A stretch of 64,000 nt of DNA from JANWVO01 sp037446555 (GTDB taxonomy: Bacteria > Acidobacteriota > Terriglobia > Bryobacterales > Bryobacteraceae): the NCBI GenBank assembly GCA_037446555.1, contig JBBIIK010000002.1, positions 62,001 to 126,000 of the forward strand, in the 5' to 3' direction. Under the pieces are notes generated by a model. That model did not search any database. It was not told where the DNA came from and saw nothing but the letters and a program-made list of their open reading frames with translations. The translations under genes and the position numbers were made by a program. Below, in pieces: positions 50,433-59,677 of this stretch. Position 1 is the first letter of the stretch; each line of letters opens with the position of its first letter.

Positions 50433-53400
50433 TCACTCGACTTCCTGCTCGATGGCGCGGGCCAGTTCGTCGGCTTCGTAGGGCAGAGGCAACTCGGCGG
50501 GGCGCGGCGAGAACCACGGATACATCAAAGGCAGCAGGAACAGCGTGAGGAAGGTGGAGGAGACGAGGCCGCCGATGACGACGGAAGCGAGCGGCCGCTG
50601 GACTTCGGCGCCGGTGGTGGTGGCCAGCGCCATGGGAAGGAATCCGAAGCTGGCGACGAGGGCGGTCATCAGAACGGGGCGCAGGCGGATGCCGGCGCCG
50701 GTGAGCAGCGCCTGTTCCATGGACATCCCGAGCTGGCGGAGGCGGTTGATGGAGCTGACCAGCACGATGCCGTTCAGCACGGCTACGCCGAAGAGGGCGA
50801 TGAAACCGATAGCGGCGGAGATGTTGAGGTTCAGCCCGCGCAGCCACAGGGCGGCGATGCCGCCGATGAAGGCGAAGGGGACGTTGGTGAGGATGAGCAG
50901 GGCCTGGCGGGCGCTGGAGAAAGTGAAGAACAGCAGGCCGAAGATGATGAGAATGGAGGCGGGCACGACGATCATGAGGCGGCGCATGGCGCGGCGCTGG
51001 TTTTCAAACTGGCCGCCCCAGTCGATCGAATAGCCGGCGGGGAGCTGCAATTCGCGGTCGAGACGCTGCTCGGCTTCGGAGACGAAGCTGCCGAGGTCGC
51101 GGCCGCGGACGTTGCACTGGACGACGATCCGGCGCTGCCCGTTTTCGCGCGAGATGACTTCGGGGCCGCGCGCCATGGAGACGCGCGCCACCTGGCCGAG
51201 GCGGACGCGCTCGCCGCCGGGGGCGTTGAGAATGAGTCCGCGGACAGCTTCATCATTGGCGCGGTAGCTTTCCGGCAGGCGGACGACGATGGCGAAGCGG
51301 CGCTGGCCTTCGATGAATTCTGAGACGGCGCGGCCGCCGATGGCGGCGTCCATCATGTCCTGCACGTCGCCGACGTTGAGGCCGTATCGGGCCAGGGCCT
51401 CGCGGTCCACCTCGATCCGCAGTTCGGCGACGCCGGACACGATCTCCATCTGTTCGTCGGCGGCGCCTGGAACGGTGGAGATGACGCGCAGGGCGCGCTC
51501 GGCGAGCTGCTCGAGCACGCGCGGATCCTCGCCGAAGATCTTCACGGCGACATCGGCCTTGATGCCGGAGATCGTCTCGTCGAGCCGCATGGCCATCGGC
51601 TGCGTGAAGTTGTAGCTGACGCCGGGCACGACTTGAAGGGCCTGGTCGAGGGCGTCGATCAGCTCCGCTTTGGTGCGAAAGCGGGTCCACTGCTCGCGGG
51701 GCTTGAGCAGAACGTAGACGTCACCCTGGTTGATGCCCATGGCCTCGGTGGCGACGTCGGGCCTGCCGATGCGCGTGACGACGCCAGAGACTTCCGGGAA
51801 GGTGAGGATGATCTTCTCCACCTGGTCGCTGATCTTCACCGAGTCAGTAAGCGAAATGCCCGGCATTTTGCGGGTCTCGATCAGGATGGAGCCCTCGTCG
51901 AGCCGGGCGATGAATTCCGAGCCAATGAAAAAGATGGATCCAACCGCTGCCGCCAGGATGACGGCGCTCCCGCCCACCATCCACGCGCGGCGGCGCAAAG
52001 CCCGTTCGAGGAGCACGAGGTAGCGTGCGCGGAGCCACTCCATCCAGCGCTCCGAGTGCGTCTTCATGCGCGGGCGAAGATGGACGGAAGCCGCCGCGGG
52101 CACCACCGTCAGGGCCAGGATCAGGCTGCCCAGCAGCGCCGAGCAGACAGTGATGGCCATGGGGCGGAACATCCGCCCTTCCAGACCTTCCAGAAAGAAG
52201 ACGGGCAGGTAGACGGCGATGATGATGGCGACGGCGAAGACGATGGGGCGAGAGACTTCGTGCGCGGCGACGCGGATGCGCTCGAGGCAGGCGGACTGGT
52301 CCTGGGCGCAGTTCGAGCGGCGCAGCCGGCGCACCGCGTTCTCCATCATGACGACGGAGCCGTCGACGATCATGCCGAAGTCGATGGCGCCCAGGCTCAT
52401 CAGGTTGGCCGAGACGCCGAACACGGCCATGCCCATGAAGCCGAAGAGCATGGAGAGCGGAATGACGGCGGCGACGATCAACGCCGCGCGGACGTTGCCG
52501 AGGAACAGGAAGAGGACCAAGATCACCAGCGCGCCGCCCTCGACCAGGGCGCGCGTCACGGTGTGGATAGTGCCGTCGATCACCGTGCTCTGGTCGTAGA
52601 ACGGGACGACGCGCACGCCCTCGGGCAGCCGCAGCGAGGCGAGTTTGGCCTTCACGCGCTCAATGACGCGCTTGCCGTTTTCGCCTTTCAGCATGATGGC
52701 CATGCCGCTCACCGTCTCCCCTTTGCCGTCGCGCACAGTGGCGCCCTGCCGCGGCATGGGCATGAGGCGGATCTCGGCCACGTCGCGCAGCAGTACGGGC
52801 GTGCCCGCGCGCGCCAGCAGGACGATGCTTCCCAAATCCGCAAGGCTTTCCACGCGCCCGAGCCCGCGGACGGTGTACTGCTCCATGGCGTGCTCGATGA
52901 AGCCGCCGCCGAAGTTGGTGTTGTTGTCACGGACGCGCTCGAAGACCGTGCGCAGGTCCAGCCCGTAGCGCTGGAGCTTGACGGGATCGACGACGATGGC
53001 GTACTGCTTCGTCTCTCCTCCCCAACTGTTGACTTCGTTCACTCCGGGCACGGTGCGCAGGGCGAAGCGGATTTGCCAATCGTGGATCGTCTTCAACTCC
53101 ATGGGCGAGTAGCCCTCGCCTTCCACCGTGTACTGGTAGACCTCGCCGAACGCGGTGGCCATGGGGCCGAGCACGGGGTCGAGCCCCTGCGGGAGCCGCC
53201 CGCGCACCTCCTGGAGCCGCTCGTTCACAAGCTGGCGCGCGAACCACGTATTCACGTCGTCGTCGAAGATGAGCGTGACCATGGAAAGGCCGAGCTTCGA
53301 GATGGAGCGGATGCCCTGCGTGCGGGGGATGCCCATCAGGGCGCTTTCGATGGGGAAGGTGACGAGCTGCTCGACCTCGCCGGGGGCCATGGCCGGGCAT

Positions 53401-53555
53401 TCGGTGACGACGACCACCTGGTTGTTGGTCAGATCCGGGAACGCATCCACCGGGATGTTCCACATCACCCAAACGCCGAAGGCGGCCACCAGCAGCGCGC
53501 CGAGCAGTACGAGCCAGCGGTTGCGCAGATGAAAGTCGATGATGCGCTGGAGCAT
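50433..53555 (-). CDS. czcA: Heavy-metal RND efflux pump, CzcA/CusA family
   Basis: 1040 residues, a proton-driven inner-membrane pump. N-terminal helix LVLLGALLVAAFGVWVMW with the family segment PVDAFPDLTNNQVVV. The TM4 proton relay GAIDFGMIVDGSVVMMENAV has the Asp and Glu of metal-exporting RNDs. The periplasmic part has FIGSEFIARLDEGSILIETRKMPG (in parts), FPEVSGVVTRIGRPDVAT and GDVYVLLKP, more like the Zn/Co/Ni (Czc/Cnr) branch than the Cu/Ag (Cus) branch; this assignment is tentative. It is the last gene of a czcC-czcB-czcA unit, 3 bases after the fusion protein. Confidence 0.93.
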   Translation of the reverse strand: MLQRIIDFHLRNRWLVLLGALLVAAFGVWVMWNIPVDAFPDLTNNQVVVVTECPAMAPGEVEQLVTFPIESALMGIPRTQGIRSISKLGLSMVTLIFDDDVNTWFARQLVNERLQEVRGRLPQGLDPVLGPMATAFGEVYQYTVEGEGYSPMELKTIHDWQIRFALRTVPGVNEVNSWGGETKQYAIVVDPVKLQRYGLDLRTVFERVRDNNTNFGGGFIEHAMEQYTVRGLGRVESLADLGSIVLLARAGTPVLLRDVAEIRLMPMPRQGATVRDGKGETVSGMAIMLKGENGKRVIERVKAKLASLRLPEGVRVVPFYDQSTVIDGTIHTVTRALVEGGALVILVLFLFLGNVRAALIVAAVIPLSMLFGFMGMAVFGVSANLMSLGAIDFGMIVDGSVVMMENAVRRLRRSNCAQDQSACLERIRVAAHEVSRPIVFAVAIIIAVYLPVFFLEGLEGRMFRPMAITVCSALLGSLILALTVVPAAASVHLRPRMKTHSERWMEWLRARYLVLLERALRRRAWMVGGSAVILAAAVGSIFFIGSEFIARLDEGSILIETRKMPGISLTDSVKISDQVEKIILTFPEVSGVVTRIGRPDVATEAMGINQGDVYVLLKPREQWTRFRTKAELIDALDQALQVVPGVSYNFTQPMAMRLDETISGIKADVAVKIFGEDPRVLEQLAERALRVISTVPGAADEQMEIVSGVAELRIEVDREALARYGLNVGDVQDMMDAAIGGRAVSEFIEGQRRFAIVVRLPESYRANDEAVRGLILNAPGGERVRLGQVARVSMARGPEVISRENGQRRIVVQCNVRGRDLGSFVSEAEQRLDRELQLPAGYSIDWGGQFENQRRAMRRLMIVVPASILIIFGLLFFTFSSARQALLILTNVPFAFIGGIAALWLRGLNLNISAAIGFIALFGVAVLNGIVLVSSINRLRQLGMSMEQALLTGAGIRLRPVLMTALVASFGFLPMALATTTGAEVQRPLASVVIGGLVSSTFLTLFLLPLMYPWFSPRPAELPLPYEADELARAIEQEVE

Positions 53556-53558
53556 GCG

Positions 53559-54770
53559 CTAGTCCTCGGAGAGCGTCGACTTCAGCAGGTGGGACTTGAG
53601 CACGAAGCTGCCTTCGGTGACGACGCGTTCGCCGGCGGCGAGGCCGCGGCGGATCTCGATCAGACGGTCGAGCGTCCGGCCCGTTTCCACTGGGCGGGGT
53701 TCAAAGCGGCCGGGGCGTGTTTCGACGAAGACGGAGGGCTGGCCGTTGAGATCCAGGATCGCCGTCTGAGCGATGAACAGCCCGTGCTCGCTCGAGCCGG
53801 CCTCCAGTTCGACGACGGCGTACATTTCGGGACGCAGAAGCCCGTGGCGGTTATCGATCTCGACGATGGCCTGCACGGTGCGTGTTTCGGGATCGAGCTT
53901 CTCGTCCACGCGGATCACTCTTCCCAGGAAGCGGCGTTCGGGATACGCCTGCACGGAGACCAGCGCGTGCATGCCGGTGCGCACACGGGACAGGAACTCC
54001 TCTTGCACGTTGGCGATGACCCAAATGGAGGAGAGGTCGCTGATGACGAACAGCTCTCCGGAAGGCTGCACCACGGAGCCGGCAGTGACCATGCGGCTGA
54101 GCACGATGCCTGCCGCGGGGGCGCGGATCGGGATCAGGTCGTCGTCGGAGAGAGCGGCTTCGCCGGGCACTTTGTGTTCCGGGCCCTCGACCGGGATCTC
54201 CAGGAACTCCACAAGGTGCTGGCGCGTGCGGGTCATTTCGATCTCGGCGGAGCGCAGGGCCGTTTCGGCGTTGCGGAGTTCGTTTTCAGCGGTGTCGAGT
54301 TGCTCCTGGCTGGCCGCCTTCATTTCAAACAGCCGCCGCATGCGGTCGCGCTGGCGGCGCGCGAATTCGAGGTTGGATTGCAGTCGGTGGAATTCGGCTA
54401 CGGCGCGGCGGTAGAGGGCGCGGGACTCGTGGACGTCGTGGCTGAACATGCGCGCCAGAACCTGGCTCTTCTGCACGGTGTCGCCGACGCGCACCAGCAC
54501 GCTCATGATGCGGCCATCGGTGATGGCGCCAACGCGCCAGGTGCGCTCCTCGTTTGCAGATAGACGGCCGTTGGCGCGGACGGTCAGAGGAACGGAGCGA
54601 AGTTCGGCAGACTCGATGCGCAGCCCCGCCTGCCGGAGCGCGGCTTCGTCCAGCTCGACATAGCGCGGGGCAGACGCTTGCGGAGCGGCCTCCTGTGCCG
54701 CCCGCGGCGGCTCCTTCTGGCAAGCGGCCAGCAAGCAAAGGACAACGGGGAACAGCCCCCCCCTTTTCAT
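53559..54770 (-). CDS. czcB: RND membrane-fusion (adaptor) lipoprotein, CzcB-like
   Basis: 403 residues. Lipoprotein signal MKRGGLFPVVLCLLAAC. Order: beta-barrel/lipoyl parts with GRIMSVLVRVGDTVQKSQVLARM, a helical hairpin (about 110-180) that meets the outer-membrane channel, then the second lipoyl half (IRAPAAGIVLSRMVTAGSVVQPSGELFVI) and a C-terminal membrane-proximal domain. No His-rich metal-binding N-terminus is seen. The start at 54770 overlaps the upstream gene's stop as ATGA. An eight-G run covers codons 3-5, close to the start, where slippage would shift the frame. Confidence 0.9.
   Translation of the reverse strand: MKRGGLFPVVLCLLAACQKEPPRAAQEAAPQASAPRYVELDEAALRQAGLRIESAELRSVPLTVRANGRLSANEERTWRVGAITDGRIMSVLVRVGDTVQKSQVLARMFSHDVHESRALYRRAVAEFHRLQSNLEFARRQRDRMRRLFEMKAASQEQLDTAENELRNAETALRSAEIEMTRTRQHLVEFLEIPVEGPEHKVPGEAALSDDDLIPIRAPAAGIVLSRMVTAGSVVQPSGELFVISDLSSIWVIANVQEEFLSRVRTGMHALVSVQAYPERRFLGRVIRVDEKLDPETRTVQAIVEIDNRHGLLRPEMYAVVELEAGSSEHGLFIAQTAILDLNGQPSVFVETRPGRFEPRPVETGRTLDRLIEIRRGLAAGERVVTEGSFVLKSHLLKSTLSED
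54756..54763 (-). repeat. Homopolymeric G8 tract at the start of czcB
   Basis: Eight consecutive G on the coding strand (C on the plus strand) in codons 3-5 of czcB. Such tracts can vary in length during replication and switch a gene on or off; nothing else here shows that this happens. Confidence 0.6.
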
Positions 54771-55984
54771 GGCTTCACCCCCAGCGCGTAGGCAAGCACT
54801 TCCATGCTCTGGCGGTACTCCATCCACGCGCGATAGTGGACAAGATCGATTTCGATCCGGAGCCGCTCGGCATCGAGCAGGCGTAGCAGGTCGGCGCCGC
54901 CGAGGCGGTAGGCGGCCTGGGCGATTTTCGAGGTTTCCCCGGCCTGCTGGCGCAGGCGCCCCACGAAGTCGCGGATCTGCGCGCGCCTTGTTGCATACTC
55001 GGCCGCCGCTGCCTGCACCTCGGCGCGGATGATCGCCTCGGTGGCGGCAAGGTTGGCCTCGGCGGCCTTGATGTCTGCCGTAGCGCTCTGCACGTTGCCC
55101 TGGTTGCGGTTGAGCACGGGCAAGTCCCACTGAAGGCCGGCGATGAGAGTGTTTTCTCCCATGGACCGCTTGTAGCCGAACAGGGCGTCGAAGTTGGGCG
55201 TGGCGTTGGCGCGCTGGAGGACGAGGTTGGCACGCGCCTGCTGGAGCCGCTGGCGCGCCAGCCGGGCCTCGGGGCGGCGTTCGAGGGCCTCTTCGACAGC
55301 GGCCGAGGGAGGGCCGCCGAGTTCGGTCTGCAACGGTTCGGCGAAGCGGACCTCGGGAAACGCAGCCTGGCCCATGGCGCGGAAGAGTTCGATGCGCGCC
55401 CTGGCGGCGTCGAGGGCGGCGTTGTTGGCGGCTAGTTCGATGCGGCCCAGCTCCAGGCGGACGCGCAACAGGTCATTTTCGGCCATGGCCCCTTCGCGCA
55501 CCCGGATCACGTGATATTCGACGATTTTCTGGAAATTGCGGACGCTTTCCAGCAGCAATTCGTGCATTCTCTGGGATCCGAGGGCGGCCCAGTAGGCCAG
55601 CGAAACGTCGCGGGCGATGTTGCGGCGCAGGACTTCCAGCTCGAGTTCGGCCGAGCGCAGGCCGCGCGAGGCCAGCTCGGCGCGCTTGCCTCGCTTGCCC
55701 GCGGTTTCGAAGGTCTGCTGGAGGTAAGCAAAGTCGTCTGTCTCGCGGCTGGTGAGGATGGGCCGCGGGCCCCAGTTACGGTAGTTCTCAGCCTGAAGCA
55801 CGAACTTCGGGTTGAATGTGAGCGGCGCCTGCCGGAGCTGGCCGCGGGCGGATTCGACGCGCTGCCTGCCCTCGGCCAAAAGCGGGTGGGACGCAAGCGC
55901 GCGCTCAACGGCTCCATCCAGCGTGAGCGTTTCCTGCGCGCTGGCCGGGGCCATGCAAGCCAGCATCACCAGCAGGCGCTTCAT
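54767..55984 (-). CDS. czcC: RND outer-membrane channel protein, CzcC/TolC-like
   Basis: 405 residues from ATG 55984: signal peptide MKRLLVMLACMAPASAQ, then the OEP layout of two repeats of long helices and beta strands. Signatures include LTLDGAVERALASHPLL, FNPKFVLQAENYRNWG, an equivalent segment around residue 225 (AVEEALERRPEARLARQRLQQARANL, in parts) and LPVLNRNQGNVQSA. It forms the outer-membrane exit for metal export. It starts 46 bases from the divergent glycosidase gene and is first in the czcCBA unit. Confidence 0.9.
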   Translation of the reverse strand: MKRLLVMLACMAPASAQETLTLDGAVERALASHPLLAEGRQRVESARGQLRQAPLTFNPKFVLQAENYRNWGPRPILTSRETDDFAYLQQTFETAGKRGKRAELASRGLRSAELELEVLRRNIARDVSLAYWAALGSQRMHELLLESVRNFQKIVEYHVIRVREGAMAENDLLRVRLELGRIELAANNAALDAARARIELFRAMGQAAFPEVRFAEPLQTELGGPPSAAVEEALERRPEARLARQRLQQARANLVLQRANATPNFDALFGYKRSMGENTLIAGLQWDLPVLNRNQGNVQSATADIKAAEANLAATEAIIRAEVQAAAAEYATRRAQIRDFVGRLRQQAGETSKIAQAAYRLGGADLLRLLDAERLRIEIDLVHYRAWMEYRQSMEVLAYALGVKP

Positions 55985-56030
55985 GAGAAGATCTCGAAAG
56001 ACATACTCTAGCAATTCAAGGATGCGATCC

Positions 56031-58130
56031 ATGCTCATCCGTTACGCGGCCCTGCTGGCGGCGGCGTGCGCCTGCGCGGCGCCGCCGTGGATCGAAAAGC
56101 CCGCTCAGCCCTCAAAATACATGGCCGCCAACGGCCGGCGCGCGGCGTTGCTGGGAAGCGAGGACGGGCGGTTGGAGGCGTGGATTTTCCCCATCAAGCT
56201 GGTGCGCGGTTTCCGCCTCTCCGTGTATGTGGACGGCGCGCTGGATCCGGTTCCATTGGGCGAACTGGCGGAGACCGCCGAGATCCGTCCCCATGCGGCA
56301 TCACTCGTGCACGTGCATCCGGCGTTCACGCTGCGGCAAACGTGGACGGCGTCGCCATCCAGAGCCGTGGCAGCGGTTCTGCTGGATGTGGACACGTCGC
56401 GCCCGCTGCGGTTCCGCGCCACCTTTGTGCCGGAGATGCAGCCGATGTGGCCCGCCTCGTTCGGCGGGCAGTCCACGGCCTGGGACGCCAAAGCGGGTGT
56501 GCTGACGTTTAGCGAGGGACAGCGCCGGTTCCGCCCGGTGCTGGGCTCGCCGGCGTTCCGGCGCATCAGCGAGCAGATCGGGCATCAGTTGCCGGACCGC
56601 ACGGTGTCGATCGAGTTTGAAGTCGGGAAATCCGGCACCGTGCCGATTCTGTTCGCCGCTTCCAGGAAGGAGTATGACGAGGCGATCACGGCGCCGGAGA
56701 GTATTCTGCGAGCGGCCGAGGAGCACTACAACGGATTCCTGAGGCGCACGGCGCAGCTTGAGTGGGCGGCGTTCACGCAGGCCTACGACTGGTCGCGCGT
56801 GGCGATCGAGCGGGGATGGGCCTGCAACGAGGGAGTTGGCTGCGGACTGGTGGCTGGCTGGGCGCCCTCCGGCGCGAGCCAGCGGCCGGGCTTCGGCTGG
56901 TATTTCGGCGGCGACACGATGATGAGCGTGTGGGCGATGCTTGACTACGGCGACTTCGACGGCGCCCGGGCGGCGCTGGACTTTCTGCTGGAGCGGCAGC
57001 GCGCCGACGGCAAGATCATGCACGAGTGGACGCAATCGGCGGCGCTGATCGACTGGCCTTCCTATCCTTACGGCTACTATCACGCCGACAGTACTCCGCT
57101 GTTCCTGCACACGACGGAACTCTACCTCCTGCAGACGGGGGACAGGGAGTGGCTCGAACAGCACTGGCCGCAATTGCAGCGCGCGTGGCGCTTCGCACAC
57201 ACCATGCTGGATGACGACGGGCTGCTCTTTAATTTGAAGGGCGGAGCGGCGGCTGTGGAGACAGGCGCGCTCAGCGGCAAGGTGGCGCGAGACATCTATC
57301 TGCAAGGGGTGTGGCTGGCGGGGCTGCGAGGATGGTCCAGGATGGCGCGGTGGAAGGGCGAGGAGGCAGCGGCGCGCGAGGCGGAAGCCCTGCTGGCAAA
57401 AGCGCGCGCCGCAGTGGAGAAGTGGTTCGTGCCCAGCAAGGACGTGTTCGCCTTCGCCGAACTGAAGGACGGCACGCGCTACGAGGCGAACTCGGCCTGG
57501 CAGGGCATGCTGCTTGCGGAGGGCGGCATTAATGAAGCGCTGGCGCGGCACGCCACAGCTTCGCTTGTGTCGGACAAACTGATGACGCCCTGGGGCGCGA
57601 GGCTGTTCGCCACGGATAGCCCGCATTACAATCCGCTGGGTTACAACGATGGCAGCGTGTGGCCGTTTGTCACCTCGCAGGTGCTGCTAGCGCTGTTCCG
57701 CCACGGGCAGCCGGCGGCGGCGCTGGCGGCGCTGGACGGCATGCGGCAGGCCACCGGGCTCGCCGGAGCGGGCTTTCTGGCCGAGTACTTCAGCGGCGAC
57801 CGGCTGGCGGCAGGGCCGCGGGCCGTGCCGCACCAACTATTCAGTTCTGTGGCGTTGATCCGGCCGGTGTTCGGCGGACTGCTCGGCCTGGAGCCCGATG
57901 CGATGGAAGGGCGGCTTGTGGTGGCGCCGCAGCTGCCGTGCGGAGGCGCGCCGGTGGCGCTGCGGGGCTACCGCGTGGGCGGCGCCATGCTGGACGCGGA
58001 CTTCCTGCCGGGGCGGCCTACTCGGGTCGAGATCCGTCTGCGCAGCGGCAAGATCGAGGTGCAGACTCAACAGACGGCTTGCTTTGAGCCGGCGGCGGCA
58101 CGAAGGCTGACGCCGGGCATGCGCCCTTGA
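56031..58130 (+). CDS. Secreted six-hairpin glycosidase (amylo-alpha-1,6-glucosidase-like)
   Basis: 699 residues. Start ATG 56031 with AAGGA 8 bases upstream; an in-frame ATG at 56022 is possible. Signal peptide about 1-19 (MLIRYAALLAAACACAAPP). The N-terminal 200 residues look like a beta-sandwich. The rest has the helix-rich (alpha/alpha)6 pattern of six-hairpin glycosidases: GWYFGGDTMMSVWAMLDYGD, ALIDWPSYPYGYYHADSTPLFLHTTELYLL (in parts), YEANSAWQGMLLAEG and NPLGYNDGSVWPF. Asp and Glu in these segments are candidate catalytic acids. Substrate is unknown. glgC lies 1.5 kb further on but is not in the same unit. Confidence 0.8.
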   Translation: MLIRYAALLAAACACAAPPWIEKPAQPSKYMAANGRRAALLGSEDGRLEAWIFPIKLVRGFRLSVYVDGALDPVPLGELAETAEIRPHAASLVHVHPAFTLRQTWTASPSRAVAAVLLDVDTSRPLRFRATFVPEMQPMWPASFGGQSTAWDAKAGVLTFSEGQRRFRPVLGSPAFRRISEQIGHQLPDRTVSIEFEVGKSGTVPILFAASRKEYDEAITAPESILRAAEEHYNGFLRRTAQLEWAAFTQAYDWSRVAIERGWACNEGVGCGLVAGWAPSGASQRPGFGWYFGGDTMMSVWAMLDYGDFDGARAALDFLLERQRADGKIMHEWTQSAALIDWPSYPYGYYHADSTPLFLHTTELYLLQTGDREWLEQHWPQLQRAWRFAHTMLDDDGLLFNLKGGAAAVETGALSGKVARDIYLQGVWLAGLRGWSRMARWKGEEAAAREAEALLAKARAAVEKWFVPSKDVFAFAELKDGTRYEANSAWQGMLLAEGGINEALARHATASLVSDKLMTPWGARLFATDSPHYNPLGYNDGSVWPFVTSQVLLALFRHGQPAAALAALDGMRQATGLAGAGFLAEYFSGDRLAAGPRAVPHQLFSSVALIRPVFGGLLGLEPDAMEGRLVVAPQLPCGGAPVALRGYRVGGAMLDADFLPGRPTRVEIRLRSGKIEVQTQQTACFEPAAARRLTPGMRP

Positions 58131-58204
58131 ACGCGCCGCCTTAGCACTTTCGCCGGAGCGGATTCTCAGGTTTTGTGGATAAGAAACTTCGGGCGGCTCC
58201 GTAG

Positions 58205-58233
58205 TTTACTTTAGTACTAGGTCCTCCTAGAAT
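58205..58233 (+). promoter_or_regulatory. Sigma-70 promoter of the NarL-type regulator
   Basis: TTTACT (58205-58210), 17 bases, TAGAAT (58228-58233), in an AT-rich patch after a GC-rich coding region. SD GGAGG (58254-58258) follows, 4 bases before the ATG. Confidence 0.6.
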
Positions 58234-58262
58234 TGAACTGAGGAAGCCTGGCCGGAGGTACT

Positions 58263-58997
58263 ATGAATCCGACAGAGAAGCCGGAGATGCAAGAACAGAC
58301 AGCAGGCTCCTCCATGACCGCCAAGATCCGCGTGATGATCGCCGACGATCATCCTATCGTGCGCGACGGGCTGAAGAAGATGCTGAGCCTGGAGGACGAC
58401 ATCGAGGTGGTGGCGATGGCCTCGGACGGGCGCGAGGTGCTGGACCAGGTGGCGCAGCATCAGCCGGACATCATCCTGCTGGATCTCCGGATGCCGAACC
58501 TGGATGGCATTTCGACGTTGCAGACGCTGCAGCAAAAGAACTGCCCGGCGAAGGTGATCATCCTGACGGCGAGCGAAGACAAGAACGAGTTCGTTCAGGC
58601 GATGAAGCTCGGCGCGCGGGGAATTGTTCTGAAGCAGACGGCTTCGGAACTGATCGTGAAGAGCATTCGCAAGGTCTACACCGGGGAGATCTGGCTGGAC
58701 TCGCAGACCACGGCGGCCGTGATGCGGCAATTCGCGTCGCCCTCGTCCGAGCCGGCGCCCGTGCAGGGAGGGCGCGTGCGCGAGCGTTCGCCGCTGAGCG
58801 CAAGGGAGCGCGAAATTGTAGCCTTGGTGGCGCAGGGCTACAAGAACAAGGAGATGGCGGAGAAGATGTTCATCAGCGAACAGACGGTAAAGAACCATCT
58901 CCACAACATTTTCGACAAGCTGGGGGTTTCAGACCGGCTGGAGCTGGCGCTGTATGCCATTCACAAGGGGCTCCACGTGCCGGATTCGGAGCGCTAG
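58263..58997 (+). CDS. NarL/FixJ-family response regulator
   Basis: 244 residues. Receiver domain about 21-140 with IADDHP, phosphoacceptor Asp74 (IILLDLRMPNLDG), the switch ILTASE and Lys in GIVLKQTA. A linker is followed by a LuxR-type HTH (about 175-240): SPLSAREREIVALVAQGYKNKEMAEKMFISEQTVKNHLHNIFDKLGV, here in parts. No kinase is adjacent, so it is an orphan here. The first 17 residues (MNPTEKPEMQEQTAGSS) are extra; the Met at residue 18 may be the real start, but the SD favours 58263. Confidence 0.92.
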   Translation: MNPTEKPEMQEQTAGSSMTAKIRVMIADDHPIVRDGLKKMLSLEDDIEVVAMASDGREVLDQVAQHQPDIILLDLRMPNLDGISTLQTLQQKNCPAKVIILTASEDKNEFVQAMKLGARGIVLKQTASELIVKSIRKVYTGEIWLDSQTTAAVMRQFASPSSEPAPVQGGRVRERSPLSAREREIVALVAQGYKNKEMAEKMFISEQTVKNHLHNIFDKLGVSDRLELALYAIHKGLHVPDSER

Positions 58998-59010
58998 CCG
59001 GCGGCGCAGG

Positions 59011-59040
59011 CGCGGCCGGGCGGCCGCGAGCGAATTTTGT
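59011..59040 (+). terminator. Intrinsic-terminator-like hairpin after the NarL-type regulator
   Basis: CGCGGCCG (59011-59018) and CGGCCGCG (59021-59028) form a perfect GC stem, followed after six bases by TTTT (59035-59038). The U-tract is short and slightly displaced. The remaining bases to 59162 hold no gene I can support. Confidence 0.5.
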
Positions 59041-59162
59041 AACCTTTGCAACCCATTCAAGAAACAAGGGATGAATGTGCGCCGGCGCCGGGCCGGTGAC
59101 GGGTGGGGAGCGTGCGGAGAGCAAGATGTAGGAATCTTCCTCGAAATCCTGACTCTTCCCTC

Positions 59163-59191
59163 TTGCATTCGGGGACGGGCAAGCCTAGCAT
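59163..59191 (+). promoter_or_regulatory. Sigma-70 promoter of the IPT/TIG-like protein gene
   Basis: TTGCAT (59163-59168), 17 bases, TAGCAT (59186-59191). SD AAGAGGA (59198-59204) follows, 7 bases before the ATG, giving a short leader of about 15 bases. Confidence 0.55.
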
Positions 59192-59211
59192 CGAAGTAAG
59201 AGGATTTTCAG

Positions 59212-59568
59212 ATGCGGTTGTCTTTCATGTTGCTGGCGGCGCTGCTGGTGGGAATCCTTGCCGCTCCTCCTGTGCCGGCCCAGGAGCCGATCCCTCGTTG
59301 CACGTCGGTGGAGCCGATGAGAGGAAAAGCCGGCACCGAGATCGTCGTGACGGGCGAGAACCTGGACAAGCAGTTTGTGGCCAAGCTGTACTTGACCAAT
59401 GGCCAGAACGATATTGAGATCCCGATCAAGGAGCAGGACGCCACCACGATGAAGAGCGTGATCCCGAAGACGCTGAAGCCCGGCGCCCGCTACCGTTTGA
59501 TGATTTTGACCCGGGGCAAGGAGCCCAAGCTGATCGAGCAGCCGGTGCGGTTCGAAGTCGAGGAGTAG
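59212..59568 (+). CDS. Small secreted IPT/TIG-like domain protein
   Basis: 118 residues: signal peptide (MRLSFMLLAALLVGILAAPPVPAQ) and a single Ig-like IPT/TIG domain (about 28-118). The core pattern is SVEPMRGKAGTEIVVTGENLD, then AKLYLTNGQNDIEIPI and KSVIPKTLKPGARYRLMIL. One free Cys (PRCTS) sits near the mature N-terminus. It has its own strong promoter and SD, so it is probably well expressed. It may be a periplasmic binding or matrix protein; no function is known. Confidence 0.75.
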   Translation: MRLSFMLLAALLVGILAAPPVPAQEPIPRCTSVEPMRGKAGTEIVVTGENLDKQFVAKLYLTNGQNDIEIPIKEQDATTMKSVIPKTLKPGARYRLMILTRGKEPKLIEQPVRFEVEE

Positions 59569-59677
59569 GGCTCGCGCCCCGAGCGCTGCTGGCGGTGGGG
59601 CAAATCCGGGGTGCGGTTCCGCCTGGGACCGGTCCGGCGGCAAGGCCGTCCTGTAGCCGCATATCCTGAGAGGAGAG

